Source of the DNA: Carallia brachiata | Lineage: Eukaryota > Streptophyta > Magnoliopsida > Malpighiales > Rhizophoraceae | Reading direction: 5' to 3' | NCBI GenBank assembly: GCA_021464245.1 | Contig: JADCRB010000066.1 | Location: forward strand, 1,897,548 to 1,961,547 | DNA length: 64,000 nt | In this document: piece after piece, positions 41,097 through 52,923 of the stretch | Layout of the letters: each line of letters opens with the position of its first letter | How positions within the stretch are numbered: the first letter of the stretch is position 1 | The notes under the pieces: model-generated | What the model was told of the DNA's origin: nothing | Database searches by the model: none | What the model saw: the letters and a program-made list of their open reading frames with translations, nothing else | Position numbers and translations under genes: made by a program

Positions 41097-44000
41097 CGGA
41101 AATTTTTTTTGTGCAACCAACAAACTTATTTGTGCAACAAAAAATAGATGAAAAAATACTCTTAAATTTTGTTGCTATAATTGAACGTCTCGTTGCACAA
41201 ATAATCCACTGGTTGCACAAAAAAATTTTCCCATCTCCGCCACGTCTTCATTTTCCCGTCCCCCTACATTTAGCGTTTTATTGTAAGATGACAACAAACC
41301 AAGTTGTTACCGAAAGTTTACTAAACATGAACTGCATGATGCTTTGTGTCGGAGGTGACATAGGTAACAAGGTGCTCGACTCATGGATTGTTTTTGACTG
41401 TAGTGTAGCTGTTTGAAGGCCCATTTATGTAATGAAGGAATGGGCTTGTCAAAGGCCCTAGAAGATGCTCGAGTGCCTTTATATTTTCCCAGAATAGAAC
41501 TAAACAAAAAAATTCATTATTTAAATAATAATAGTGGGAACAGCGCGAGAGATTGGATGAATGAGGTAAGTTGAGGCCTACGATGTGTTGGATTGCGCAT
41601 TGACTTTTTTAATAGGAAAAGATGTATGGCCAGATGAAAAGTTTGTGTAAGATTTTCCCGACGAAAAAAGATAGGTGGCCGGCGAATAAATTGCCGGAAG
41701 ATGTTCTTGTATTGCAACCTATTTGATTAATTGTGCAACTAGTTGGATCTATTGTACAATAAAAAGATAATGATTTTTTTGTTCCCGTTTAGTTGCACTT
41801 GTAATTAAGATAGTTGCACAATAAATCTAACAAGTTGCATTATGAATTTTTTATCGGCCACTTCCTCCGGCCATGTAAGAGGACCCCCGACGAATTGTAA
41901 TTTGTTGGGAATTTTTAACAATCAGCTGGATTCATTATCCAAGAGAAGCATAGTGAGTTTTGTCCTTCTTTTGATTACACATAGAAACAAGATAGTTGCA
42001 AATGAATATAACAAATTGTACGCTAGAAATTTCTCCAACCATGTATTAGTACTGAATAAGTCACAAGAGCATATTGTGATGACAATTTCAGGTGTTTTGT
42101 TTTCGGGTCTTGTTATATGGCTGGAAAAATTTGTTGGAAAATTTTCTGTAATGCAACTTGTTGTATTAATTGCGCAACCAAATGGATCTATTGTACAGCA
42201 AAAAAATAATGATTTTTAGCCCTGTGTAGTTGCACTTGTAACCCAAATAGTTGGACAATAAATCCAAGAGTTGCATTTCGAAATTTTTTTGGCCACTACG
42301 TCCGACCATGTAAGATGATCCTTTTCTGAATTGCAGTATATTGGAAACTTTTAGCAATCAACTGGATTCTTTGTTCAAGAAAAGCATAGTGAATTTTGTA
42401 CTTCTATTGATTACGCATAGAATCAAGATAGTTGCACAATGAATATAACTAGTTGCATTTTAAAAATTTCTACAACCCTGTAATAGTCCCTGAATAAGTC
42501 ACAGGGGCATATTGTGATGGCACTAGGGACGGATCTAATATAGGAGGAGGGGGGCAATTGCCTCCCTCCAAAGTTTAAGTAAAGTACAATTATAGGAAAA
42601 AATGTCTCAAAAAGTAGCCCTTGTCGTAGTGGATCTCGCCTTCTCCCCCCCCCCACATCATTGATGTCGCAGGTTCGAGAGAAAGGGGGCATAATTTTGG
42701 GTGTTTTTTTTTTTTGGTTTTGTTACATACCTAGAAAAATTTGCTTGAAAAATTTCCGTACTGCAACTTTTTGGATTCATTGTGCAACTGTCTTCATTAC
42801 AACTACAACTAAAAAAGGGAAAAAAGTTTATGAATATAATTAGTTGCAGTTACAGAAGATATTCAGGCAACTTCTTCTCGGCCATACAACTTTTCCCTTT
42901 CCATTTTGGGAAAAGTTGTATGGCCAAAGCAACAGTTTCTCGAAGAATTTCGGGAACTGCAACCAGGTTGATTCATTGTCCAATCAATTGGATTCTTTGT
43001 CTAACGAAAGGATAGTGATTTCGTTCCTTCTATTAGTTGCACTTGTTATGAAAACTTTTGCCCAATGAATCTCACAATTATTATCTTTTTGTTGCACATT
43101 AAATCTACCAATTGGCACAATGGATCAACCTCATTGCAGTTACCAAAATTCTTCTAAAAACTTTTTCTCCGGTCATACAATTATTTCCTTTTCACTTTGG
43201 AGGGAATAGTTTCATGACCAAAGACAAATTCTTTATTAGAATTTCCAGATTTGTCTTTTTTAGATTTCATTTGTCACTAGCTGGATTCATTGTGCAACTA
43301 GGTAATAGTAATTTTTTTGTTTGTTTTTTAATTGCACTTGTAATTCATAACCTTGCACAACGGATGTAGTGAATTGCAATTCAGCAACTTATCCGACCAT
43401 TTACTTTAGCCATGTAACAGTACCCGCTTTCCCATTTTGTTTCTTTTTTTTTTTCATTTTATGGCTGGAGAAGAAGTTGCCGGAAGATCGTTTGAAACTG
43501 CAACCTTTTGGATTATTTATACAACCATTTTGATTCATTGTGCAACAAAAAATATTAATTTTTCCCCTTTAGTTGCACTTGTAATAAACATAGTTGCACT
43601 TGTAATAAACACAGTTGCACGATAAATCTAACGAGTTGGATTCTAGAAATGTTTTTGGCCACTTTCTTCAAAAAGTTGTAATCAAAACACTTGTAACAAT
43701 AGTTATGGGTATTGTTACATGCTCAGGGAAATTGGCAGGAAAAATTATTGGAATGCAACTTGTTGGAATCATTGTGTAAATGTCTGGATAACAAGTGCAA
43801 CTAAAAGAGAGTAAAAAATTTATGGTGCACTATGAATCCATCTGATTACACGATGAATCTAGCTGATTGCAGTTCTATAACATCTTCCTACAACTTCTTC
43901 TTCGGGTGTACCACATTTGCAAAGAAGGGAATATATAAGGGTGCTGTTACACGGCCAGAGAAATTTGCCCAAAAAATTGATAGAATGCAACGTTTTGGAT

Positions 44001-44140
44001 TGTTTGTGCAAATGTCTTGATTGAAAGTGCAAGTAAAAGAGGAAAAAAAAAACCATTATCTGGATTCATTGTTGCACAATCAATCTAGCTGATTGCCCAA
44101 TTTATCCATCTTGTTGCAGTACTGGAAGATCTTTTGGAAA
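41097..44140. repeat. GTTGCAC/GTGCAAC-rich repeat array in the MULE interior
   Basis: By eye there are about forty occurrences of GTTGCA or its complement in 3 kb, mostly as gttgcacttgtaat, gttgcacaataaatct or atgcaacttgttg, within degenerate larger units. One clear unit of about 437 bp is duplicated (the block at 41,792 recurs at 42,230, and the one at 41,995 recurs at 42,432). Repeated sub-ends of the form ggg-n-n-tgttacatggc, and their reverse gccatgtaacagtaccc, occur at about 42,105, 42,716, 43,410, 43,707, 43,938 and 44,175. No ORF is plausible here. Confidence 0.75.
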
Positions 44141-45194
44141 CTTTGTCTATACAACTTTTCCCTATTTGAAAATAGGGTGTTGTTACATGGCAAAAAAATT
44201 TTCCTTAATTTTTATTGAAATATTTATTTTTGTATTAAATTAACATCAATTTCATCTGTTATGAAATGCGTAGTCAAATGTTTTCTTAACAAATATTATT
44301 AAAAATCATCAGGGGCCACATAAGCGATAAATGACTAAATCATTACATGAGTACTTATGTATAAAAAATTGTATTGCTTGTATAAAGAATAAAAATAGTT
44401 AAAACATTTAAATTTACAATATGTAATATTAATATTCATAATATTTATTACTCTTTTTTGTTTTCATCATAACTATTTGTTATTATTTTTGTATTTTTAC
44501 ATATTAAATTCGCCCCTGAATAATTTTTCGACATCCTTCCGTAGATGGCTAGTGTTGTATTTGTAAGAAAGGCAAGCGTAAACATATGTTTTTTACGATG
44601 TAATTATTAATTGAATTAGTTAACTGAAAATAATTGGAATTAGTTTATATAAATCATCAGGGGTCGTCCCATAATTGGTAGCATTACTTGAGTCAATTAA
44701 TAACATTACTTTTATCCATAGTTGACTACATGAGAATTTTTTTATTAACTCATACAACTTTTTTCTACTGAGGAACAAAATTTGCAAAATAAATGCAAAG
44801 TTTATAAGATGTGAGTTAGCAAATTGATCTTCGCTCCTTCTAACATTTGAGTTAGTGCAAATTAGAGGTATTCAGTCTGGTTGAAACACAGAATGCCATA
44901 AGTTTTGCATAACAAGTTAGATATCTAAAACATCACTGTTTTTTAAGTACAAATGAAGTAAGGATTCATCATTGGAATTAGTATTAGATGAGTCCAACAT
45001 CCCTTAAGTAAAAGCAAACTTTAGAGGTCACTGAAAGATTGGCTTGCACAACAAATGATTACAAAAGGAGCATGTTACTAAGTTAAATGATTACAAAAGC
45101 AAACTACATTTTTTTGGATTATTTATACAACACTTTAGCAATTTTCCGACATCATCGTCCATTTACAATTAAGTTAAATGTTAATTTAAAAAAA

Positions 45195-45435
45195 AGGAAA
45201 AAGTAGGCGGACGGGAAGAGAGAGACGCGAAAGAGACAGGAAAATTTTTTTGTGCAACTAATCAGTTTATTTGTGCAACAAGATATTGAATTATTACAAC
45301 AAAATTTGAAAGTATTTTCACTTATTTTTTCGTTGCAGAAATTCAACGTCTCGTTGCACAAAAAAAGCACCTGGTTGCATAAAAAAAAATTTCGGTTTAT
45401 TCTACGTCTTATTTTTCCTGTTCACGTAACAGTAC
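45195..45435. repeat. Second copy of a ~230-bp block from 41.06-41.29 kb
   Basis: The same order of words (gaagag-gagac-ggaaaatttttttgtgcaac...cgtctcgttgcacaaa...ggttgca-aaaaaa...cgtctt) occurs in the same orientation at 41,060-41,290. Each block is itself roughly palindromic. The left side of the first copy and the right side of the second end in inverted tgttacgtg/cacgtaaca. Confidence 0.7.
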
Positions 45436-45627
45436 TCTTAGACAAATCATTGTGACCTCTAGCACAACCAATAATTCCGAATGCTTACCATCCCTCATAC
45501 ATTACTACATAACGATACTGACCACCAAAAGTTTCTAGTGTTGACATTTTTAATTCACACTATTTGTCTAATATCAAAGTTGAAAGCTATGGAATATAAC
45601 AAAACACTTTTTGATTATTAATTCCAA

Positions 45628-47517
45628 TTATATACCTCCACTTCAATTGTAGGGACACCCTTGTTGTTATCCCTTTTGGCACCGATGGATTTCCAAATTC
45701 GTGCTTCCCCTATACCCTACCAAACAAACACATTACTACTTATTTAAAATTCTGACAACAGAGGCTCAATTAACAACTATCTGCAATTTATATCATACCT
45801 ATATTGTATTCAGCTTTGCGTAAGCTAATTCCATTTGGACTCTACGCCACACCCTCTGAAATGTCCAAAACTCTAGAGGATGTTCATCTTCTGCTCGCTT
45901 TTCAAATGACCAAAAAGGAAACCGCTCGAAGTAAACAACTGTAGCAATAAAAAATTATAGCACTGTCATGGTTGATCATTGTTTACATGCACACACAGTT
46001 AATCATACTCGAATACGCACTTTTCTCTTCTCAAATTGCCCAAAACTACTTACCATTAAAAACACCAAGCATCCACCAACACTTCGTTTGCCACCTTGAT
46101 CCATCTGTTTACCTTTTCCCTTAATAAATGCACATGCCTCTTCACATAACCACCTCAATACAAAGTCCCCCCACCTATATTTTTTTTACATTAGCTACAT
46201 CTGCAACAGCACTATATAGCTTAGGCGATGGAATCTGTGAAGATGTCGGGCATAATATTGATCCAAGTGCTAAAAGAAAGAAAGCTTGCTTTAAAATTTT
46301 ATCATATATCTCATTACTAGACAATACTCATTTAAGTGTTTTGAAGTTTGCCTTAAGAACATTCTTTTTCTTACCCACCCCATTTGTTTCACCCTCCTCT
46401 TCAGACTGCTTTGCAGCCAAAAAAACATGCCAAATCCACAAAACTTTTCCCTACCTCTTCACCTCCCAACACACGGCTTGGCACGGGTTCAAGCCCATTA
46501 AGCACACCCATTAAATTTGCAACATCCTCCCCTTGGAATTTTTTGTCACTCACCCCTTACAATTAACTCACATGTAAAAAGATTAAAATGCTCCAGCAAT
46601 TTAATAATAAAATTTTTAGGCATATTGCCACACCTAATACGAAAAATTTCTCAAATCTCATTTCCTCTATCACCTCACGCATATGAGACCTCTTCCCTAG
46701 TTTCATAACAAACCGAGTCACCTGTTGCGGACAGTAGTGTGAATAGTACAGCACCTGCATCATTATAATACCACATTTAATTCCAAAATTTCTATGTCGA
46801 AGCCCCTTTTCAAATAAGTGATTATAGTGCTCACCATGTCTTTGCTACCATTGCTTTTGGCTCTCTGAAAGAATGCTTTAGTTTCATCTACATTTATGTT
46901 TGCTGCCTTTGATTCCTCCACAAACCTTTCTCACTCGTTATCATCTAACTCCTCCCATGCCTTCCTCATTTCAGTTGCAACTTCCAGCTGCCCATCAACT
47001 TTTTATCATTCATCTATATTCCACAATTGCTGACACTCAAATTATATGACAAAACATTATTCAAATGCATATGTGCGACTGTACACTCACATTGCAAAGC
47101 TTCTTGGGCCTTTTTCCAGCCTTTCGTGCTTCTGCCATATACCACTTCCTGGTAATTAATGCAATATACTTTATAATCAATTCTTTCACAAAAATAAAAC
47201 TAATTAACAATATGCATTTAACTCTTAATAATTCAATTTAGAGGCTTATTTGGATTTCCTTACTGAAAAAAATTGTAAGCTAAACACTTCTTCACTCGTT
47301 TTTTGGTAGCCCCATTTGCTGCCTTCCATTCTTCCCTTTCCTGTTTACAATTATTTCCCACACCCTCATCTACACTGCCAGACCCCTCCTCGCTACTTCC
47401 ACAATCTTCCTCATTCGACCTTCTCATTTGTGTTTCATCATTGCCAATAACCAGTCTACGATTATCTTTCACTCTTACCTTACCCATTACATCAAATTTG
47501 TTGTTCACCTGCATCAA
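45628..47517 (-). pseudogene. Plant-mobile-domain/DUF1985-like second gene of the MULE, degenerate
   Basis: Minus-strand coding remnants run in order from an acidic N-terminus (MMQVNNKFDVMGKVRVKDNR, EDCGSSEEGSGSVDEGVG; 47,517-47,260), through ATEMRKAWEELDDNE and VDETKAFFQRAKSNGSKDMV (about 46,960-46,850), MREVIEEMRFEKFF with FNLFTCELIVRG (about 46,690-46,550), LALGSILCPTSSQIPSPKLY (about 46,280-46,220), YRWGDFVLRWLCEEACAFIK (about 46,180-46,120), VGGCLVFLM, to VVYFERFPFWSFEKRAEDEH (about 45,945-45,880) and ending EARIWKSIGAKRDNNKG. This pattern (an SIRCG-like core, TC-I-HG, ...LCP..S..PSP..., G-CL-FL, FDRFP) is that of plant transposon proteins grouped as plant mobile domain or DUF1985-like. 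Many frame breaks and probable introns exist. Family assignment is by memory of the pattern. Confidence 0.5.
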
Positions 47518-48445
47518 ATTCTGAAATTAGATGTTGTATCTATAAATTGCATATGCATACTCAATCGCTCCAATAAACTAATTATATTCTGCCACTATTT
47601 TGTTCAAAAGTTCACCATGCTATTCAAATTCTTTTGCTGCTAAGTTTTTTACCTTTCTGTTTTGGCCTAACTAAATTAACCTCTTCAACTCTCAGTACTA
47701 TAATATTCAATACCTACAACCTCAACATCAGACATAATTTTCCCTTTCAAACTCACCTTCTAGGACAACACAAATTTTACATTTAACATAATAAAAATTG
47801 AATTGCTTATCTATTCAACCAACTTTATGAAAAGAATGCTAATAAAATCCTTTCCCATCCTCTTTTTTCATATTGTCATTGATAATAACACAACAATTTT
47901 TCATCTTCCTTTCTCGTCCTCATTTTTTAGCCTCATTTTCTACCCAAAATCCTTTCCCATCCCTCCTGACTAATTACATAATTTACAAATAATAAAGCAG
48001 CCTACCAATAATAATAAATTAACATCAAAATATCATGCTACCAGCTCTAAATTAACTAAAAAATAAAATTTAATAAATGAACCTTCAGCAAAGCCCCTAC
48101 CTTTCTGTAGAAGAGTCCTCAACCGAAGCATTTTCCCTCCAATTTCTCTGATATATGCACTCCAAACGCGGGTTTGCAAACAAATAATTAACCGAAACAC
48201 AATTTTTGCTTCAACAAATTGTTATCTACTGTCGTGAAATGTACCTTTATCAAACAACACCTGATTATACCCAAATAACCTCCATTGTTGTTTTCATTTT
48301 CCACTCTATTGCTCACAATCGTTGCTTCCCACCACTAACTCTTGCCTTGCCGTCGCATATGCCCAATTCTTTTTCCCTCTTGGCTTACAAGCTTGTGCCG
48401 CAAATGAGCTTCACATAGGTTTCTGCTTTCCTCTTCTTTCATAAA
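47518..48445 (-). pseudogene. Possible upstream exon region of the second MULE gene
   Basis: Near 48,445 the minus strand encodes MKEEESRNLCEAHLRHKLVS followed by QEGKRIGHMRRQGKS and a stop. The stretch is hydrophilic with a C-x2-H, compatible with a basic N-terminal exon, but I recognise no family. The rest of the interval is AT-rich with no clear coding. Confidence 0.25.
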
Positions 48446-48619
48446 CGAAAGACCTTTCCCATTCCATATGTTTTTTTTTTTTTTTTTTTTTGCTTTCTAT
48501 TTTCAAATTTCAAATTCAAATTATACCTAACTAAAAAAAACCCTAAACCCAAATTTTTACTATTCTCCCTTCTCTTTAAAAATAATTTTTACTTAGGTGG
48601 GACCCACGTACATGTAGGA

Positions 48620-48665
48620 TCCGGCATTTTCTACGGCCATTAACTTCGGATAGGTAATGGTACCC
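48620..48665 (-). repeat. Right terminal inverted repeat of the MULE
   Basis: Read from the outside in (minus strand) it starts GGGTACCATTACCTATCCGA and continues to ggccgtagaaaatgccgg, pairing with the left terminus. The 9-bp TSD follows directly at 48666. Confidence 0.72.
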
Positions 48666-48847
48666 TTTAACTTTCTTTCTTCTTATTCCCACAAAGACAG
48701 TGAAGCATTTGTCTTTAAATTAAGTGTATACTTCCTGTTTATTTACTTACGTAGATAAATAATAAAATATTTATCGTTAAATTAATTATATATTTTTTAT
48801 TTATCCATTTATACGCTTGCGTTGTCAACCTCTTTTCAAGATGCTAA

Positions 48848-49140
48848 GGCTCCATAGCTCAAACTTGATGCTAACAAATTTTCGACTTTTGTGCTTTCCA
48901 AGTCCCCCATTCTATTTCGTACGAGACACATGTTTAGCATGGGTGTTGTGGCTTATGAAGTGTGTTGTGGCTTCCATCAAATTAATTGGCTCCATAGCTC
49001 AAACTTGATGCTAACAAATTCCCAACTTTTGTGCTTTCCAAGTCCCCATTCTATTTCGTACGAGACACATGTTTAGCATGGGTGTCGTTGCTTATGAAGT
49101 GTGTTGTCACTACTTGGCTTCCATCAAATTAATTGGCTCA
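48848..49140 (+). repeat. Tandem duplication, about 140-150 bp units, two copies
   Basis: ggctccatagctcaaacttg starts at 48848 and at 48988. Both copies continue through gctttccaagtcccc and catgtttagcatgggtgt to cttccatcaaattaattggc. The second copy has a 9-12 bp insertion (tcactact). The ORFs over it repeat and have no known domain. Confidence 0.88.
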
Positions 49141-50814
49141 CGTTCGATGGAAGGGTGACAATATCCTAAAGCACTTAATTGAGTTTTATATTTACCCTGA
49201 TTCATCAGACCATGGACAACCTTGTTAATGAAACCGTGACATTTTTTTTATATATATTACATGAAATTAGCCTCAACTATTGTCTTGACAGTAGAACATA
49301 GAGAGAAATAGGAGTCCGTGTTTCATAAGGTTTAAATTCTATTGAATCCATGATCATGTCCATAGATATTGTTAATTTTTTTAATGAATTTGGGACCACT
49401 AGTATAACTTGCATAAATTTGGGAAAAGCTATCGTGGAGTTAAATCTCTAGGTGGAAAATAATTGTGAAAACTGAAAAGGATAGATGTAGAGAGCAGTTA
49501 TATTTGGAGAAAAAAAAAAAACGATAGATGTACATAGGAGCTCAAAAGGTTGTTTTCATTTGCTATTCCATCTCTTAGTACATTTGCCCACAATTGATTT
49601 CAAGACTAGTACACAAATGACACCGACACAGAAAAATTGGTGCCGTGTTTGTGTCAAACACGCTTCGAATATAGTATGGACATATGTCCAACACATTAAA
49701 AATGGGTCCGCTTAAAACAACTTTAAAAAAATCAAATACAATTTGTACACGTCAATGATATGTTTAGAATACGTCAATGACACTTTTTTGGAAAAAAAAT
49801 AAAAGAACGGGAAATTATTTTTATTTCTTTTTTGTATTTAAGGGCTATACTCTCGCATATTTGTGTATATTATTGAATTATTATATTCAATTTTAATAAT
49901 AAGAATAAAATCAACTTAAAATTATTGCTACGTTTGTCAATAAAAATATTATGTGATTTATTATATTTTCATATTTATTTTTGTAAATAATACATAATAA
50001 TATTATTATTAAACAATAATATATAATTTGGACAATAATATTTGTTTAGATTTATGTGTATGTATGAGTGTGTGTATGTATATAGCTATAAACATACCAT
50101 GTTCATGTCCTAGTTTTTTTTCCTTTTTTTAAAAAAATTTACGTGTTGTCATGTCCGTGTCTACTGTTTTTATGTATATTATATTTGTATCGTCATATCC
50201 ACATCTGTGCAGCCTAGCCGCTGATGCCCTCACCAAGCATAAGTTCGGATTTTATATCTTGAATTGGAGACCTTTTTGTAATTACTTTTGTTTTGGACGG
50301 CCATAATGCTACTCCTGATATAAATTCCTATATTGCAGCAACTGCCTTTCTTATCATTAAAAAAAATCCTTACTAATGAATTTTTAGAAAGAATAAAAAA
50401 AAAAAAAAGAAAGAAGCTGCCCCACGTAGCTGGCCACGAACAAGAGTGGGGAGAATTCAACATATGGTCTTACTTTAATATCCTGAAAAATTAGTTTTAA
50501 GAAATTGCTTATTAGAATCATATTTGCGTTTTTTAAATACATTCTCGGAGATGCATATTCGAACAATTGTATTTTTGTTCGTCGAATTTTTTCATTATTA
50601 TTTTTTTATATGTATATGTAAATTTTGCTCCACCAATGCAGGTTTGTGGATGCATGCCTAGTTATTTTTTCAATCATTTAAAGTTGTTAACACATCTCCG
50701 AATTTTTTTTTTTACTAAAACTAGTAGCTCATTAATTGAGAGACAGGGCTGCGTTGGAGGCAAATCCTACAACCATTCCAACTACAGGAGCATCCTCCGA
50801 TTACTTCAAACATG
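49141..50814. other. AT-rich intergenic DNA
   Basis: No gene was recognised. Words such as gtgtccgtgtc and acaccgacac around 49,610-49,680 and 50,150 suggest a decayed inverted-repeat element, but I could not define its ends. Confidence 0.45.
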
Positions 50815-50822
50815 GACAAGAC

Positions 50823-51461
50823 CAATGATTTAAGAACTAGACCGGACCGACCAGTTCAACTGAAAAAATAGGGAACCGGTCTTAGGACCGGTCCGGTTCA
50901 AATCTAAAAATGGAATTCGGATCGAGCCAGAAAAAACTGATCAAAAACCGAAAAAATAGATCAAAAACTGAGAAAACCGACAAAAAACCAGACCGGTTGA
51001 ACCAGTTCAATTTAAACCAAAAATTTTAAATTATAATTTGACCCAAAACTTTATCTAAATTATAATTAAGATTCTAATTTTAATTAAAAATTTTAATTTA
51101 GTCCTTAATTAATTAAAATTTTCAATTTCATCTTTAAAATTTAAAAATTAATATTTAATCACTATTTATAAATATTATTTTTTCAATTAATTTTTATTAT
51201 ATTTTGTTAAATATACTAATTTTTATCCTTAATGTATGTAAATATTATTAATTCTTAAATACACTTTATTTTAAATATTTATTATCATTCTTATTAATAT
51301 AAAATTTATATAATTATATAGTTATATAAAAATTTTTTTTATATTTAATATTAAATAAAACCGGTTTTACCGGTTTAACCGCGGTTTTATCGGTCGAACC
51401 GGTTGAACCTTGAACCTCTCAGCTTTCCGGTTCAATGATCAGTTCGATTCTGATAACCTTG
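50823..51461. mobile_element. hAT-type MITE with perfect 8-bp TSD
   Basis: A 639-bp element flanked by gacaagac at 50815-50822 and 51462-51469. Terminal repeats are CAATGATTTAAGAAC on the left and CAAGGTTATCAGAAT on the reverse of the right. Sub-terminal repeats of ccggttcaa/accggtcc type lie on both sides of an AT-rich core. No ORF is seen. It is related to the MITE at 16,658-17,185. Confidence 0.83.
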
Positions 51462-51469
51462 GACAAGAC

Positions 51470-52923
51470 AGCAAAACTACATTGGCGGCCCCTTGCATTA
51501 ATGGGTGACAATATATGCTTAAATTTTCAATTCTCGTGTTCTATTTTGCTTTTGCTAACTTTCAATAATGACCAACAAGGTAGCCAATTCCCAACCGAAA
51601 AGGATTGGCAATTATGTTGGTGAAGACTTGTGTATTGTGGATTGTTCCACGACATCGAAACATTCTCTGTTTTTTTATATGTTATGTGAGAAACGTTTTG
51701 CGCATTCTATCTATAGTTAAAGCTTATCCATAAAGTGGGAAAATAGGAGTTATGCCAGTGGCCCTGAGTATTAAGACTTTATATTTGAAGACGTAAAGCA
51801 ATTATCTGACATTTCTCACGTTAGCTGGTAAGACGTAGGTTTAGTCAAATTATTTGACTCTAACTGAATTCTAACTTATGATCTTTTATACAGATCTAAA
51901 TTTTTTTATTCAGTTGAACCATGTAAGCTATGATTAAGCCTAATTCTTTCTAGCTAGTTGGATTAAAAACATTATCTATATTATTTTTAAAAAAACAAAA
52001 TAAATAAAAAATGTATAAGCAGTTCGTTACCATGAAAGTACGCCGTTAAACTAAAAGTTAAATCTTTGAGCTAAGCTAGGCATAGTTTCATGCATTAGAT
52101 CAAAGAAATAAAACATGTCACTACCTTATAAGTTGAGTTGGTTAGAAATGATATAACATATTGAAACAATCTAAATCTGGCTGCAAGTGGAAACGGAACA
52201 AAGGATATAGAACGTGTTGAACACTGTCCTGATAGTGACAAATAATTTCAATTTAATACGGTGCAGTAGGTCATAACAATTATCTTCTCAAAATATAATC
52301 GACTTTCTCATTAGTCTGTAATTTAAATGGTGAGACGACAGAAATAATTCTAGTTTGACTAATACAATAATTTTTAACAAGAAATATTAGAAAGAAGAAA
52401 AGAATGGTATATTGCATCTATAGAAGAAGAAGAAAAGGTTATCGTGTACTGCTTATAGTTATATGTCTCTGAAAGAAGGGTAATGGTCATAATAGATAAA
52501 TGATGAGGTTAATGGCAGAAGTTAAAGGCTAAAATGGCTGGTTTTCTAATGATCAAGAAATGATTAGTTAAAAAACAGTTAATGTGGCCGAAAAGTTATT
52601 TAGTATGCAATTAAAATAGGTAAGCTCTTTTGAGTCAGCAAAACAACCACCTCTTATGGTAAAACTACGTATATCTCTGAATGTTTTTCAAACTCCATAA
52701 ATATGAGAATATTGTGTACATGGACACTTTTTTTATATTTACTAGTATACACAAAAAAAAATAAAAATCAAACACTTGTTTTGTTAGCTTAATTTATAAA
52801 AATATATTTTTACTAATTTAATTCCATTTATAGAATTATTTTTTTGATCTCAATTATATATGTTAATACTAATAAGTTAAACGACTGTTTATGAAAAACT
52901 AGCTACTAGACCCGATAAAAGAT
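51470..52923. other. AT-rich intergenic DNA, nothing recognised
   Basis: No conserved coding motif or RNA gene was seen on either strand. Confidence 0.5.

Larger units (their letters stand above)
36727..48665 (+). mobile_element. 11.9-kb Mutator-like element (MULE) with two convergent genes
   Basis: Bounded by an identical 9-mer tttaacttt at 36718-36726 and 48666-48674, the TSD length typical of Mutator. Both ends start GGG and align imperfectly as inverted repeats for about 45 bp: GGGAAAAGTTATTTGTCCGG on the left and GGGTACCATTACCTATCCGA on the reverse of the right, then ...GCC..GAAAA..GCCG on both. Inside are a FAR1/MURA-type transposase (plus), a motif-rich non-coding block (41.1-45.4 kb) and a second degenerate gene (minus). 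Both genes carry frame breaks, so this is a dead copy of what was an autonomous-type element. Confidence 0.82.

Noticed and set aside
41054..45435. A single nested transposon with tgttacgtg/cacgtaaca ends
   Set aside because: The outer ends are inverted and alike, but I could not find matching target-site copies, so it is described as a repeat block rather than a bounded element.
46128..46708. Plus-strand ORFs of 60-128 codons in the MULE
   Set aside because: They lie antisense to the degenerate mobile-domain-like gene, whose motifs are on the minus strand.
48817..49076. Two overlapping ORFs with repeated sequence
   Set aside because: They are produced by the 140-bp tandem duplication and show no domain.
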